Shown here in pieces: positions 1-7,329 of a stretch of DNA of 16,532 nucleotides. The notes beneath the pieces are model-generated. The model did no database searches. It was not told the origin of the DNA and worked only from the letters and a program-made list of their open reading frames with translations. Within the stretch, counting starts at the first letter, position 1. Every line of letters starts with the position of its first letter. Made by a program: the position numbers and the translations under genes. Source of the DNA: an uncultured Bacteroidota bacterium (GTDB lineage: Bacteria > Bacteroidota > Bacteroidia > Bacteroidales > SZUA-534); NCBI GenBank assembly GCA_937885735.1, contig CALABN010000121.1:1-16532 (forward strand), read 5' to 3'.

Positions 1-890
1 TGTGCCAATGCGACCATTGACAGCACATATGTTGTCGAGAGCAAGACTGCCAACATTGGATTCATAGTTATCCCCCAATATTGCAACACAGGATTTTGAA
101 TAGTTATCATGATTGTATGCCCAATATATATCCAAAGTGTATGACGTCCATACTTTGCAAAACATTTAACATAACCGCACCTTGACATTCTGACAACAGA
201 CAAGCACAATGCAAAGCCAAGCAATGTCTGCATAGCGCGGACCAATATGTCGGAAACTATTGCATAGTGCAATTCAGGCATATATATGGGTAGATAAATG
301 GCCGCAAACAATCCAATTACAAAAATTGCAATAAAAGGGAGCTCGGATATAGTTTCCAAACGCGACATAAGCTTATATTCCCTAAAAATGTACCCCAACA
401 AGAAGAATGGCATAAATGCAAACACACGTTGAAATGCAAAAGTCAAATCAATTGGGACAAATCCTGCTAACAATGCCAAGCCAACCGAACCGGCAAACGT
501 CAACCACAAGTTTAGTTTTGAAACCACAAGCCTCAACATTATTCGCCAAATAACAAGACTGAAAACATACCACAATGTAAACCTTGGTGTCAAACAAAGC
601 ATTCTGGTAAGAGTCAATTCATCGCCAATGGCAAATGAAATAAGGTTGAGCACAATTTGCGTAACTACATACACACACAATAACTTGGCCAACATCTTTA
701 TGAATTTGCCCATATCGGCTACTGCCGATGAAAAATATCCCGACAAGAAAACAAATACAGGCATATGAAATGCATATATAAACTTTGTGGCCACAAACTC
801 ATTGTAATCTGGATGCGTAATATGCCCGAAAACCACCAAACATATCATTATGAATTTCAGGCCATCGCAATATAAATCCCTCTCCTTCAT
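1..890 (-). CDS. Acyltransferase 3 family membrane protein, C-terminus cut off by window edge
   Basis: Reading the minus strand from the ATG at 890-888 gives 296 uninterrupted codons that run off the window at position 1. Near the N-terminus is DGLKFIMICLVVFGH (residues 9-23), the typical first-helix signature of the acyltransferase 3 family, with Lys12 and His23 in a K-x10-H arrangement. FVFLSGYFSS and LTPRFTLWYVFS follow, and GRHTLWIYIGH near the cut end matches the family's late helix. The rest is hydrophobic and should form about ten membrane segments. Members usually have 330-350 residues, so perhaps 40 are missing. Such proteins move acetyl or other acyl groups onto extracytoplasmic sugars; this one most resembles the WecH/fucose-4-O-acetylase group. 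The gene starts 5 bases after the upstream acyltransferase gene, so it is the last visible member of the polysaccharide operon. The acyl donor and sugar acceptor cannot be told from sequence. Confidence 0.88.
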   Translation of the reverse strand, partial: MKERDLYCDGLKFIMICLVVFGHITHPDYNEFVATKFIYAFHMPVFVFLSGYFSSAVADMGKFIKMLAKLLCVYVVTQIVLNLISFAIGDELTLTRMLCLTPRFTLWYVFSLVIWRIMLRLVVSKLNLWLTFAGSVGLALLAGFVPIDLTFAFQRVFAFMPFFLLGYIFREYKLMSRLETISELPFIAIFVIGLFAAIYLPIYMPELHYAIVSDILVRAMQTLLGFALCLSVVRMSRCGYVKCFAKYGRHTLWIYIGHTIMITIQNPVLQYWGITMNPMLAVLLSTTYVLSMVALA

Positions 891-895
891 GCTTT

Positions 896-1903
896 TTATA
901 GTTTTGATTTCAGCCTTCCGTATGCAATGCTAACCACAAATGACAATGCTATATACCCCATAAAAACAAGTATGTTGTTGGTTGGCACATCAAACATCCT
1001 GAGCAGATGACGGACAACAACATGAGACAAGTATAGCTCCAATGTCAATGCACTAATTAGCAGATTGGCTTTCTCGAAAATTCCAAACCTGAAACGATCA
1101 ATCAATATCGCAACAATGTACGACAATGAGATAGCCCAAAAGCATGACACAAGCCTTGTAGGGAAAAAATTGATTTCTCTAACCGTTGCAAATACATATG
1201 CCCCTTTCAGTACAATACCCATTCCTACCAAAAGCCAAAGTTTATTGTCATTCAGCCAATTATTTTTAATCGCAGCACCCAAATAAGTTCCTATCACAAA
1301 CGGAAGGCAACGCCATAATGCAAGTTCCGTATTGGCATAATACCATTTGTGTGCACAGCTTAGCCATATTAGCGAAAATGTGAAGATTGCGCAGATGAGC
1401 ATAGCTATCACAAAGCTATGAAATTTAGGCACATTTATCATCCGATACAAAACTGGGAAAACAATGTACATAATAGCGATGAACGACACGAACCATGTTG
1501 TCCGACATCCATCTGTCCAGAATGAAATCATAGTAAAGTCCCATACAAAATCAGTCAATGGCAATCGCAAAATCAATAGGTCTTTTATTATCCAAAACAA
1601 GCCTCCAATAGTCACATATGGCAACAACAGCTTGCAAAACCTCCTTTTGTAAAACGAACGTGTATCGCTGTTTTTAGAATAAGAGTAATACAATCCCATT
1701 CCCGACAGCAGGCAAAAGATATCAACACCTACAGTGCCAATGGTTCCATTGAAAATATCAGCTATCTTTCGCAACATAGAGCCAGAACCAATGCCGACAA
1801 CATCTTCAAAATAATGAGAAAACATAACTAGCACGATTGAAACCGAGAACAGCCAAGAGCGATACCGGCTCAAATAATCCCATTTTAAAATTGTGTTCCT
1901 CAC
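896..1903 (-). CDS. Acyltransferase 3 family membrane protein (polysaccharide O-acyltransferase)
   Basis: This 335-residue protein is mostly hydrophobic, with about ten predicted membrane helices. It has the acyltransferase 3 pattern: LSRYRSWLFSVSIVLVMFSH at residues 11-30, with a conserved arginine (15) and histidine (30), an early LLSGMGLYYSY loop, a TTWFVSFI segment, and LELYLSHVVVRHLL near the C-terminus. The Arg-to-His spacing is 14 residues rather than the 10 seen in OafA-type members, which points to a different subfamily from the neighbouring acyltransferase downstream. It probably O-acetylates the repeat unit or polymer made by this operon, acting in the inner membrane. The stop of the flippase gene lies 6 bases upstream and the next acyltransferase begins 5 bases downstream. 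Family assignment is firm; the substrate is unknown. Confidence 0.88.
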   Translation of the reverse strand: MRNTILKWDYLSRYRSWLFSVSIVLVMFSHYFEDVVGIGSGSMLRKIADIFNGTIGTVGVDIFCLLSGMGLYYSYSKNSDTRSFYKRRFCKLLLPYVTIGGLFWIIKDLLILRLPLTDFVWDFTMISFWTDGCRTTWFVSFIAIMYIVFPVLYRMINVPKFHSFVIAMLICAIFTFSLIWLSCAHKWYYANTELALWRCLPFVIGTYLGAAIKNNWLNDNKLWLLVGMGIVLKGAYVFATVREINFFPTRLVSCFWAISLSYIVAILIDRFRFGIFEKANLLISALTLELYLSHVVVRHLLRMFDVPTNNILVFMGYIALSFVVSIAYGRLKSKL

Positions 1904-1909
1904 TTTAGA

Positions 1910-3403
1910 TTATTTTTTCCGATTAAATATGATACTAGTTATTGTTGTAATCTGCTTACGGTAAAAGACAAAGGCAATTGTCGAATAAACCAACAAAGCA
2001 ATAATTGCGTTTTTCATGGCAAAAATCAACCAATTACCGATGCCAACCTGGCAAGTGGGCAAAAATTGACGCGATACAGCTATTGTAAACAATGCCCCCC
2101 CCCCAAACAAAAGCAAGTTTTTAACAACTGGCTTGTAACTACGGTGCAATACATGTTTTTTCAAATAAACAATCTGCATTAGCGTTCTAAATGACATTCC
2201 CACAATTGTCCCGCAAACCACACCCACAAAGCCATAAGGCTTTACCAGCATAAGCGACACACCAACGTTCAATACCGCTTCAATGTATGCATATTTCTGA
2301 ATGTTTTTGAATCGGTTTGCAGAGTATGCCATATTGACATAAGGCTCTCGCAGGCAGAAAATTCCTTCTGAAGCAATCATAAACCATCCAAGTACAGCCT
2401 GATTATAATCGGCATCGTCAATGCCAGTGGTATAAAGAAGCACAAACGGAGTTATTGTAAGTCCGCCGACAATAAACAAGAAAAATGTGGCAAAGGTTAT
2501 GATGAACTCATACAAACTAAAAGTGTCATCGATTCGCAGTTTGTCTCCCGAAGCAAAGACATTGCCCAATTTTGGGACAATTCCGGCAGAAATTGACTGA
2601 ATCAAACGTTTTAGTCCGGTGGTAACCAAAAAATAAACCGAATAGATCGATATGTTTGAGAGAGTACTAAAAATAGACAACACGACAATGTCGGTATTAT
2701 CGTGAATAAATGCCGCACAGTTTATGCCAAAACCGCTCCAACGCTGTTCCAGCGCCTTAGAGTCTGGCTCAGCCTTGCGGTTGATATGATAGTGCTTGTC
2801 AATGTATCGGTTAAATATGATAGGCTGAAGGACAAACACAAGCGATGAAACAAATTTTACAATATGAATATTTGGCCACAGCTTGATTGTAACAACAGTA
2901 AGCAGTGTGTTAAGAATTATAACAATCATCTGCACTACCGACACAAAACCCACTTTTTGCTCAGCTTTAAGATATGTACGCGCTGTAAGCGCAAAACAGT
3001 ACTGCGCCATCATATATATGCTAAGAATCCATGTAAGCGATGCTATATATGATATAGAGAAACCTGTCTTTACTATTATCGGATACAGCAGCGAGATAAT
3101 GAGTGTGTAGCCAGCAAACAACATTGCCAGACGATTATAAAAACGAGTTGATGCTGATATTATGGCATCAATCTTAGCACGGTTTCCATCATGTATAGGC
3201 TTGTACAATCCTGCCAATACCACAGCATTTAGACCGCCCTCAAACAACATTACATAGTTAAGGAATTGCGTTATTGAATTGACAAGGCCATTCACTTCAG
3301 AGCCAAATGTGCTTAGAATAAGACGTGGAGTTACAAATCCGCAGATAATAGTAACCACCTGCAATAGCACTGAAAGGACCACATTACTATACGTTCTGTT
3401 CAT
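1910..3403 (-). CDS. wzx: Wzx-type oligosaccharide flippase with in-frame G10 tract
   Basis: This 497-residue, very hydrophobic protein (about 12-14 membrane helices) opens with TYSNVVLSVLLQVVTIICGF and TPRLILSTFGSEVNGLVNS. That is the hallmark N-terminus of Bacteroidota polysaccharide flippases of the MOP superfamily. It should move the lipid-linked repeat unit across the inner membrane for polymerisation by the neighbouring Wzy. The ATG at 3403 lies 3 bases after the stop of the polymerase gene. A run of ten C on the plus strand (2095-2104) is ten G in the coding strand, covering codons 434-437 (Gly-Gly-Gly-Ala). In the present length the frame is open. Loss of one G gives a stop five codons past the tract, and gain of one gives a stop about 21 codons past it; both remove the last roughly 60 residues, including membrane helices. 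Function is confident; switching is inferred. Confidence 0.93.
   Translation of the reverse strand: MNRTYSNVVLSVLLQVVTIICGFVTPRLILSTFGSEVNGLVNSITQFLNYVMLFEGGLNAVVLAGLYKPIHDGNRAKIDAIISASTRFYNRLAMLFAGYTLIISLLYPIIVKTGFSISYIASLTWILSIYMMAQYCFALTARTYLKAEQKVGFVSVVQMIVIILNTLLTVVTIKLWPNIHIVKFVSSLVFVLQPIIFNRYIDKHYHINRKAEPDSKALEQRWSGFGINCAAFIHDNTDIVVLSIFSTLSNISIYSVYFLVTTGLKRLIQSISAGIVPKLGNVFASGDKLRIDDTFSLYEFIITFATFFLFIVGGLTITPFVLLYTTGIDDADYNQAVLGWFMIASEGIFCLREPYVNMAYSANRFKNIQKYAYIEAVLNVGVSLMLVKPYGFVGVVCGTIVGMSFRTLMQIVYLKKHVLHRSYKPVVKNLLLFGGGALFTIAVSRQFLPTCQVGIGNWLIFAMKNAIIALLVYSTIAFVFYRKQITTITSIIFNRKK
2095..2104 (-). repeat. Homopolymer G10 tract inside the flippase coding strand
   Basis: Ten consecutive C on the plus strand are read as TTT GGG GGG GGG GCA in the flippase gene. 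The surroundings are AT-rich, so such a run is not expected from local composition. Tracts of this length in other bacteria are hotspots for slipped-strand mispairing. The length here keeps the flippase frame open. Confidence 0.95.
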
Positions 3404-3406
3404 TTT

Positions 3407-4750
3407 TTAATTCTGAATGGCTTTTATTGTGCGATGACCATATATGGCAAACACAACAGAAATAGCGTAGAAACACCAATAATAGCTTTTATAGAAACAA
3501 GGATCAAGGAATCCGACAAAGAAGAAAAAAAGTTGAATTACCACAGCGACAATTGATGCACACAAAGCATCTTCAAGTTCCGGAATACGATTGTTTGTTC
3601 TTCGTAATCGTCTCACACACAACAACAAATTCCTTATTGGAGCAACAATAATCACCATCAACGGAATCAATATAAAAAAGGTTCCCACGACACCAGACTC
3701 ACATAAAAACTGCAAATAGTTATTGTGGACATCCATTACTTTTTCGCCATGAACAACCCTAAATTGTGCAGGAATATAAGTTGCATAACTTTTCCACCCA
3801 ATTCCGAATACTGGATTATCCTTAAATTGATCAATCGCAATAGCATACAATTCTGTTCTGCCCGATGTTATATCCTGACCTGATGTAAGCATCTCAATAG
3901 ACCTTACGTATCGCGACACTGCGTCCCAATGTCTGATTATCGGGAAATAATATGTCACCAATGTATAAAGCAAACAAGCCAGGCCTACTGTTATCGCAAT
4001 AATAATGACTCGTTTGCGACCTGTGTTTACGAGCACCCACAGAAACCACAATGCTATGCAAATAGCGGCAAGTTCGCCACGGCGTTCTATCAAGAATATG
4101 CCGAGCATAAAGTAGCCAAGCAAAAAGAAGTCTTTTATCTTGCTTCCTTTTTTAGATTTATTGAATAGAGATGCACTCACACTAGCTATTCCCATTACTA
4201 TCACATAGTCGTTATATGTGTAACTGGCACCCAAGCAAGGATTGAACCCTCTAGGCAGGAATCTGTCGAAATACATTTGCGACGGCTTTGACAGGATAGG
4301 ATACAACGTGTCAATAAACAAAGTACGACATATCGTAAAGAACAGAATAAACGTAGTAAAAACAAAAGCCACAATACGCATATAGCACAATGCTCTTGAC
4401 ACTACATCGCCACTTGGCGTCGCGACCATAGCTGCAAACGAGAACATCAGCATAGCTAGCAAGCACATTATAGTGTCGATATTTATATTGGCATCTGGTC
4501 TTATATATTGAAGCGCCACAACTACATTAAGCAGCACCAATGCCAAGCCAATATAATTCACCTTTATCCGTGTCTTTTTAAGTACGTTGATACCAACAAT
4601 AAGCAAGACAAAAAGGAAACCAAGTGTCAACGGAATGTCAAAATCCTGATATATGAAATAAGTAGCCGCATAGGTTATCAATATCCACAGAATGCTGTCG
4701 GAAGCGAGCTTCAACTTAAACAAAGACCTATCAATTGAAAAACAGCTCAT
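3407..4750 (-). CDS. wzy: O-antigen polymerase / ligase-like membrane protein (Wzy_C type)
   Basis: This 447-residue protein has about eleven hydrophobic segments and the periplasmic-loop pattern of the Wzy/WaaL family (Wzy_C domain). IERRGELAA (221-229) supplies the conserved arginine region, GRTELYAIAI (297-306) opens the large loop, DNPVFGIGW (311-319) follows, and VHNNYLQFLCESGVVG (341-356) is the classic HN-x-yl-x-x-l-x-e-x-G-x-x-G motif. Between a Wzx flippase and phosphotransferases, the most likely job is polymerisation of the repeat unit on the periplasmic face of the inner membrane. Ligases share the same domain, so ligase activity is the alternative; an operon-embedded copy next to wzx favours polymerase. 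The start at 4750 is 6 bases after the previous stop, and 3 bases separate its own stop from the flippase start. Confidence 0.87.
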   Translation of the reverse strand: MSCFSIDRSLFKLKLASDSILWILITYAATYFIYQDFDIPLTLGFLFVLLIVGINVLKKTRIKVNYIGLALVLLNVVVALQYIRPDANINIDTIMCLLAMLMFSFAAMVATPSGDVVSRALCYMRIVAFVFTTFILFFTICRTLFIDTLYPILSKPSQMYFDRFLPRGFNPCLGASYTYNDYVIVMGIASVSASLFNKSKKGSKIKDFFLLGYFMLGIFLIERRGELAAICIALWFLWVLVNTGRKRVIIIAITVGLACLLYTLVTYYFPIIRHWDAVSRYVRSIEMLTSGQDITSGRTELYAIAIDQFKDNPVFGIGWKSYATYIPAQFRVVHGEKVMDVHNNYLQFLCESGVVGTFFILIPLMVIIVAPIRNLLLCVRRLRRTNNRIPELEDALCASIVAVVIQLFFFFVGFLDPCFYKSYYWCFYAISVVFAIYGHRTIKAIQN

Positions 4751-4756
4751 CGTTTG

Positions 4757-5941
4757 TTACTGCATTTTGGAATCAATGTAGTTGCATATTTGCTCGGCAG
4801 CTGAACCTGTTTCGTAACTCTCAGTTTTCTGCATATAAGCTACCACCTTTGCATTGTATGCGTCCGCATCAAAACTAGATATTGCAGCCAAAAGACTTTC
4901 GTTTGTCTTTGAGTACGAATATGGCCACTCGTCGATAGGCCAATAGAAAGTGCGTTCGTTTATGTACTGATCCACATCGGGAGTGAACAATAATACAGGT
5001 TTCTTCATCAATGAAAAATCCCACATTGATGATGAATAGTCGGTAACAAGCACATCTGCCACAAGCAACAGCTCCTGCATATCGGCATACGAACTAACAT
5101 CTTGCTGATAGTCTTCAATTTTAAATGTAGTTGACAAGCAATCACTTTTCATATAATAATGACCACGCAATAATATTTTCCATTGGCCTCCAAACTTATC
5201 TTTCAAAGTGACGAGCAAATCAGAAAAATTAATAGTACTAGTCGGCACATCACCACTCTTGCGAAATGTTGGTGCATAAAGCAGCACATGCGTATCCTCT
5301 GTTATGTTCAGTTTTTCAAGAATTGATTTTCGCAAGTTCTTGTTCCCGAATTCGTTCACAAGCAAATCATTTCTGGGCATTCCTGTTTTCAAGACAAAGC
5401 CTTTATAGCTGAATGAGCCTTTCAATGTCAACTCTTCAAAAGCCCTGCTACTTGACACAAAAGAAGTTATTTGTGACATTTTTTTTAGCACGTGCTTTTT
5501 CTCCAACACGTTGGTATCTGCTCTATCGGTTCCAACCTGTTTGAAAGTGCCTCCGCCATGCCACGTATTAATCACATGTTGACCCTTTCTAAATCTCAGC
5601 ACCGACCAATGTTCCACATTATCAACATAGAAACGCGATGTAAAAACGTAATAAATGTATTTGACCGATTTATATTTCACAATTTTCACACCTTCATCTT
5701 TCAAGAAATAGAATTTCTCAGGTTCATTAAAAGCCCAAACCACGTCAAATTTGCCAGGATACATTTGCTGTAGCTTACAATATATGTATTTGGGGTTGCA
5801 TGAAAACGAACGCCCACTATATGCTGAAAAAATTATTCTGTTGTCGCAAATTGGAAATAGACAAAACAATTTTAGCACAATAGCTATCACTTCCTCGATT
5901 ATGCATTTTATGCGGTATAGCATTCTATTTGGTTTTAACAC
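4757..5941 (-). CDS. CDP-glycerol:glycerophosphotransferase family protein (TagB/TagF-like)
   Basis: This 394-residue protein carries the whole Glyphos_transf domain. The visible signatures are NTWHGGGTFKQVGTD (125-139), GMPRND (187-192), YAPTFRKSG (222-230), LRGHYY (258-263), and VADVLVTDYSSSMWDFS (294-310) followed by KPVLLFTPD. His128 and His261 fall where the teichoic acid polymerase family has its two conserved histidines. Known members transfer glycerol-phosphate or ribitol-phosphate from CDP-activated donors onto a lipid-linked acceptor on the cytoplasmic membrane surface. In a Gram-negative polysaccharide operon it more likely adds polyol-phosphate to a capsule or O-antigen repeat than builds a wall teichoic acid. 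The ATG at 5941 overlaps the licD-like stop by 17 bases; a second Met at residue 7 (5923) is an alternative start that removes the overlap. A run of eight A lies at codons 152-155. Confidence 0.9.
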   Translation of the reverse strand: MLKPNRMLYRIKCIIEEVIAIVLKLFCLFPICDNRIIFSAYSGRSFSCNPKYIYCKLQQMYPGKFDVVWAFNEPEKFYFLKDEGVKIVKYKSVKYIYYVFTSRFYVDNVEHWSVLRFRKGQHVINTWHGGGTFKQVGTDRADTNVLEKKHVLKKMSQITSFVSSSRAFEELTLKGSFSYKGFVLKTGMPRNDLLVNEFGNKNLRKSILEKLNITEDTHVLLYAPTFRKSGDVPTSTINFSDLLVTLKDKFGGQWKILLRGHYYMKSDCLSTTFKIEDYQQDVSSYADMQELLLVADVLVTDYSSSMWDFSLMKKPVLLFTPDVDQYINERTFYWPIDEWPYSYSKTNESLLAAISSFDADAYNAKVVAYMQKTESYETGSAAEQICNYIDSKMQ

Positions 5942-6788
5942 AATAATAAACGCCCTTGTATTGTGTGTATGGAGTGTTCATGTCAATATAAACGGCATCA
6001 TGTTTGGCGACGCGACTCTCGACAGGAGGCAACTGCATATAGTCGCCCCAAATCAGCCGCAGGTATCGCTCATAACCTTTCATCACTGGAATTTTATGAC
6101 CTTCAAAATCGAGAAAAACCATATTGTCGAAATCTTCTTTCGGATGTCGCAATTTCATTCCCTTAAGACTTCCTATAAGTTCGGTCACTTCATCACACTC
6201 ATCCCACTTATAACGCACCATTCTTTTTTCTGCAAATCGCCATATAGCGTAACGCATTCCTTTTGAAAAAAAGATACAATACAATATCGAAGAAGCGACA
6301 CGTAGCAATTTTCCTTTATTGTCTGGCAAACGTTGTGCGTTAAATAGCGAAAATATCATGGCATTCAACATTTGGAACGCCCCTGCCAATTTCGATTTTG
6401 GGCAACCGTCAATAGGCATAATTTCCAAAGCCAAGCCATGACAAATGTCATCATTTGCGCTATGACGGTTAATAAACGTCGTGTAGTTATCTCTTATAGA
6501 TGCGCCTGCATCATGGTAAACCAAATGCCGGTCGGTACGACAATACGAATAGTGTTTGGTGTCAGCTTTTGCAGTCCACACATCTTTCAATCTTTCGTAA
6601 TCGGGACGCGGCATAAACAAATCAATATCGTCGTCCCACGGAATAAATCCCTTATGGCGAATAGCCCCTATCAATCCGCCTCCGCACAAATAAAACCTTA
6701 GATTATTTTCGTTACATATATTTTTGAAATACAGTAACATTTCCAATTCTTTCTGTTGTATTTGCTTTGTAATATTCTCTTCTATCAT
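5925..6788 (-). CDS. LicD family phosphotransferase
   Basis: With the start at 6788 the protein has 287 residues. The LicD signature is clear: RFYLCGGGLIGAIRHKGFIP (residues 31-50), followed directly by WDDDIDLFMPRPDYERL, whose acidic cluster (52-54 and 56) is the presumed metal-binding nucleotidyltransferase-fold motif. LicD proteins transfer phosphocholine or other phosphodiester groups from CDP-linked donors onto cell-surface glycans. The frame stays open upstream to an ATG at 6869, adding 27 residues. I prefer 6788 because family members normally start about 30 residues before the GGG motif, and the extension resembles no LicD N-terminus. This is the first recognised gene of the operon and overlaps the next by 17 bases. 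Its partner is the TagF-like enzyme next door, supporting a phosphorylated polymer. No CDP-donor synthesis gene is seen here. Confidence 0.9.
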   Translation of the reverse strand: MIEENITKQIQQKELEMLLYFKNICNENNLRFYLCGGGLIGAIRHKGFIPWDDDIDLFMPRPDYERLKDVWTAKADTKHYSYCRTDRHLVYHDAGASIRDNYTTFINRHSANDDICHGLALEIMPIDGCPKSKLAGAFQMLNAMIFSLFNAQRLPDNKGKLLRVASSILYCIFFSKGMRYAIWRFAEKRMVRYKWDECDEVTELIGSLKGMKLRHPKEDFDNMVFLDFEGHKIPVMKGYERYLRLIWGDYMQLPPVESRVAKHDAVYIDMNTPYTQYKGVYYCVKTK

Positions 6789-6869
6789 ATTGAAATACAA
6801 ATAGGATATGTCGCACGCAACAAGCGCACACACATATTGCAATATTACCCTAAAATTCAATTTGTACAA

Positions 6870-7275
6870 AATAATTCTTCATATGTATATTGCAACACTA
6901 CACAGCGACAAAGCAATCGGATTGAGCATGATTTTCCTCAAATTCCATTTAAAACGTCAAACATCTTTTACTATACCATAAATCACCTTTTTGACACAGA
7001 TATTGTTTGAAGTACAATTCACATTGCAGCCCCATCGTGCCAATTACCACTATGATAGAAAAAAAACTGTAATAAAGTCCGTTTTTAATATTTTCAAGTT
7101 GAGATCAAGGAACAACCATTTCACTTCTGCATGTTCAGTGGCAGTAGCCATTTCAGTTTCCCGCTGTTTGCATTTCTGTCGTTCCTGCCATTTGTTGAAA
7201 GAAAAGATAATTCGGAGGGCCAAGTAGAGCCAATATCCGAAGCAAAACAATAAAGTCAACTATGCATAAACGCAA
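6870..7275. other. Gene-poor leader region upstream of the polysaccharide operon
   Basis: No convincing gene is seen in this AT-rich stretch. It should hold the promoter of the minus-strand polysaccharide operon, but no exact TAnnTTTG box was found on that strand; the nearest is TTATTTTG at 6867-6874 on the minus strand, one mismatch from consensus. A 69-codon minus-strand frame with a TTG start (7259 to 7050) reads as one hydrophobic segment (FGYWLYLALRIIFSF) followed by a charged stretch (KWQERQKCKQRETEM). It could be a small membrane protein or chance. No Bacteroides-style UpxY antiterminator gene is present. Confidence 0.4.
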
Positions 7276-7304
7276 TCAGGCCGACAACTTACTTGTCGGC
7301 CTGA
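7276..7304 (-). terminator. Hairpin terminator after the PdxA-like gene
   Basis: A perfect 12-base-pair inverted repeat, TCAGGCCGACAA with its complement TTGTCGGCCTGA, encloses the five-base loop CTTAC. It lies 25 bases beyond the stop of the minus-strand PdxA-like gene. On that strand it is followed by a modestly T-rich stretch (TTGCGTTTATG), without a long T run. On the plus strand a T7 run occurs about 20 bases later, but no plus-strand gene ends here. Position and stem strength make it the likely end of the PdxA-like transcript. Confidence 0.8.
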
Positions 7305-7329
7305 CTGATATTATAGATTCCTTTTTTTA

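Noticed and set aside
5479..5486. Run of eight A in the coding strand of the TagF-like gene as a second phase-variation tract
   Set aside because: The gene is AT-rich and such short A runs are common here (another eight-base run lies near 7063), so it is not distinctive like the G10 tract.
5751..6266. A plus-strand frame of 171 codons across the LicD-TagF junction
   Set aside because: It is antisense to both well-recognised genes, and its translation resembles no family.
6789..6869. Extension of the LicD-like protein to the ATG at 6869
   Set aside because: It would add 27 residues (beginning MYKLNFRVILQYVCAL) with no counterpart in LicD proteins; the Met at 6788 gives the usual spacing to the GGG motif.
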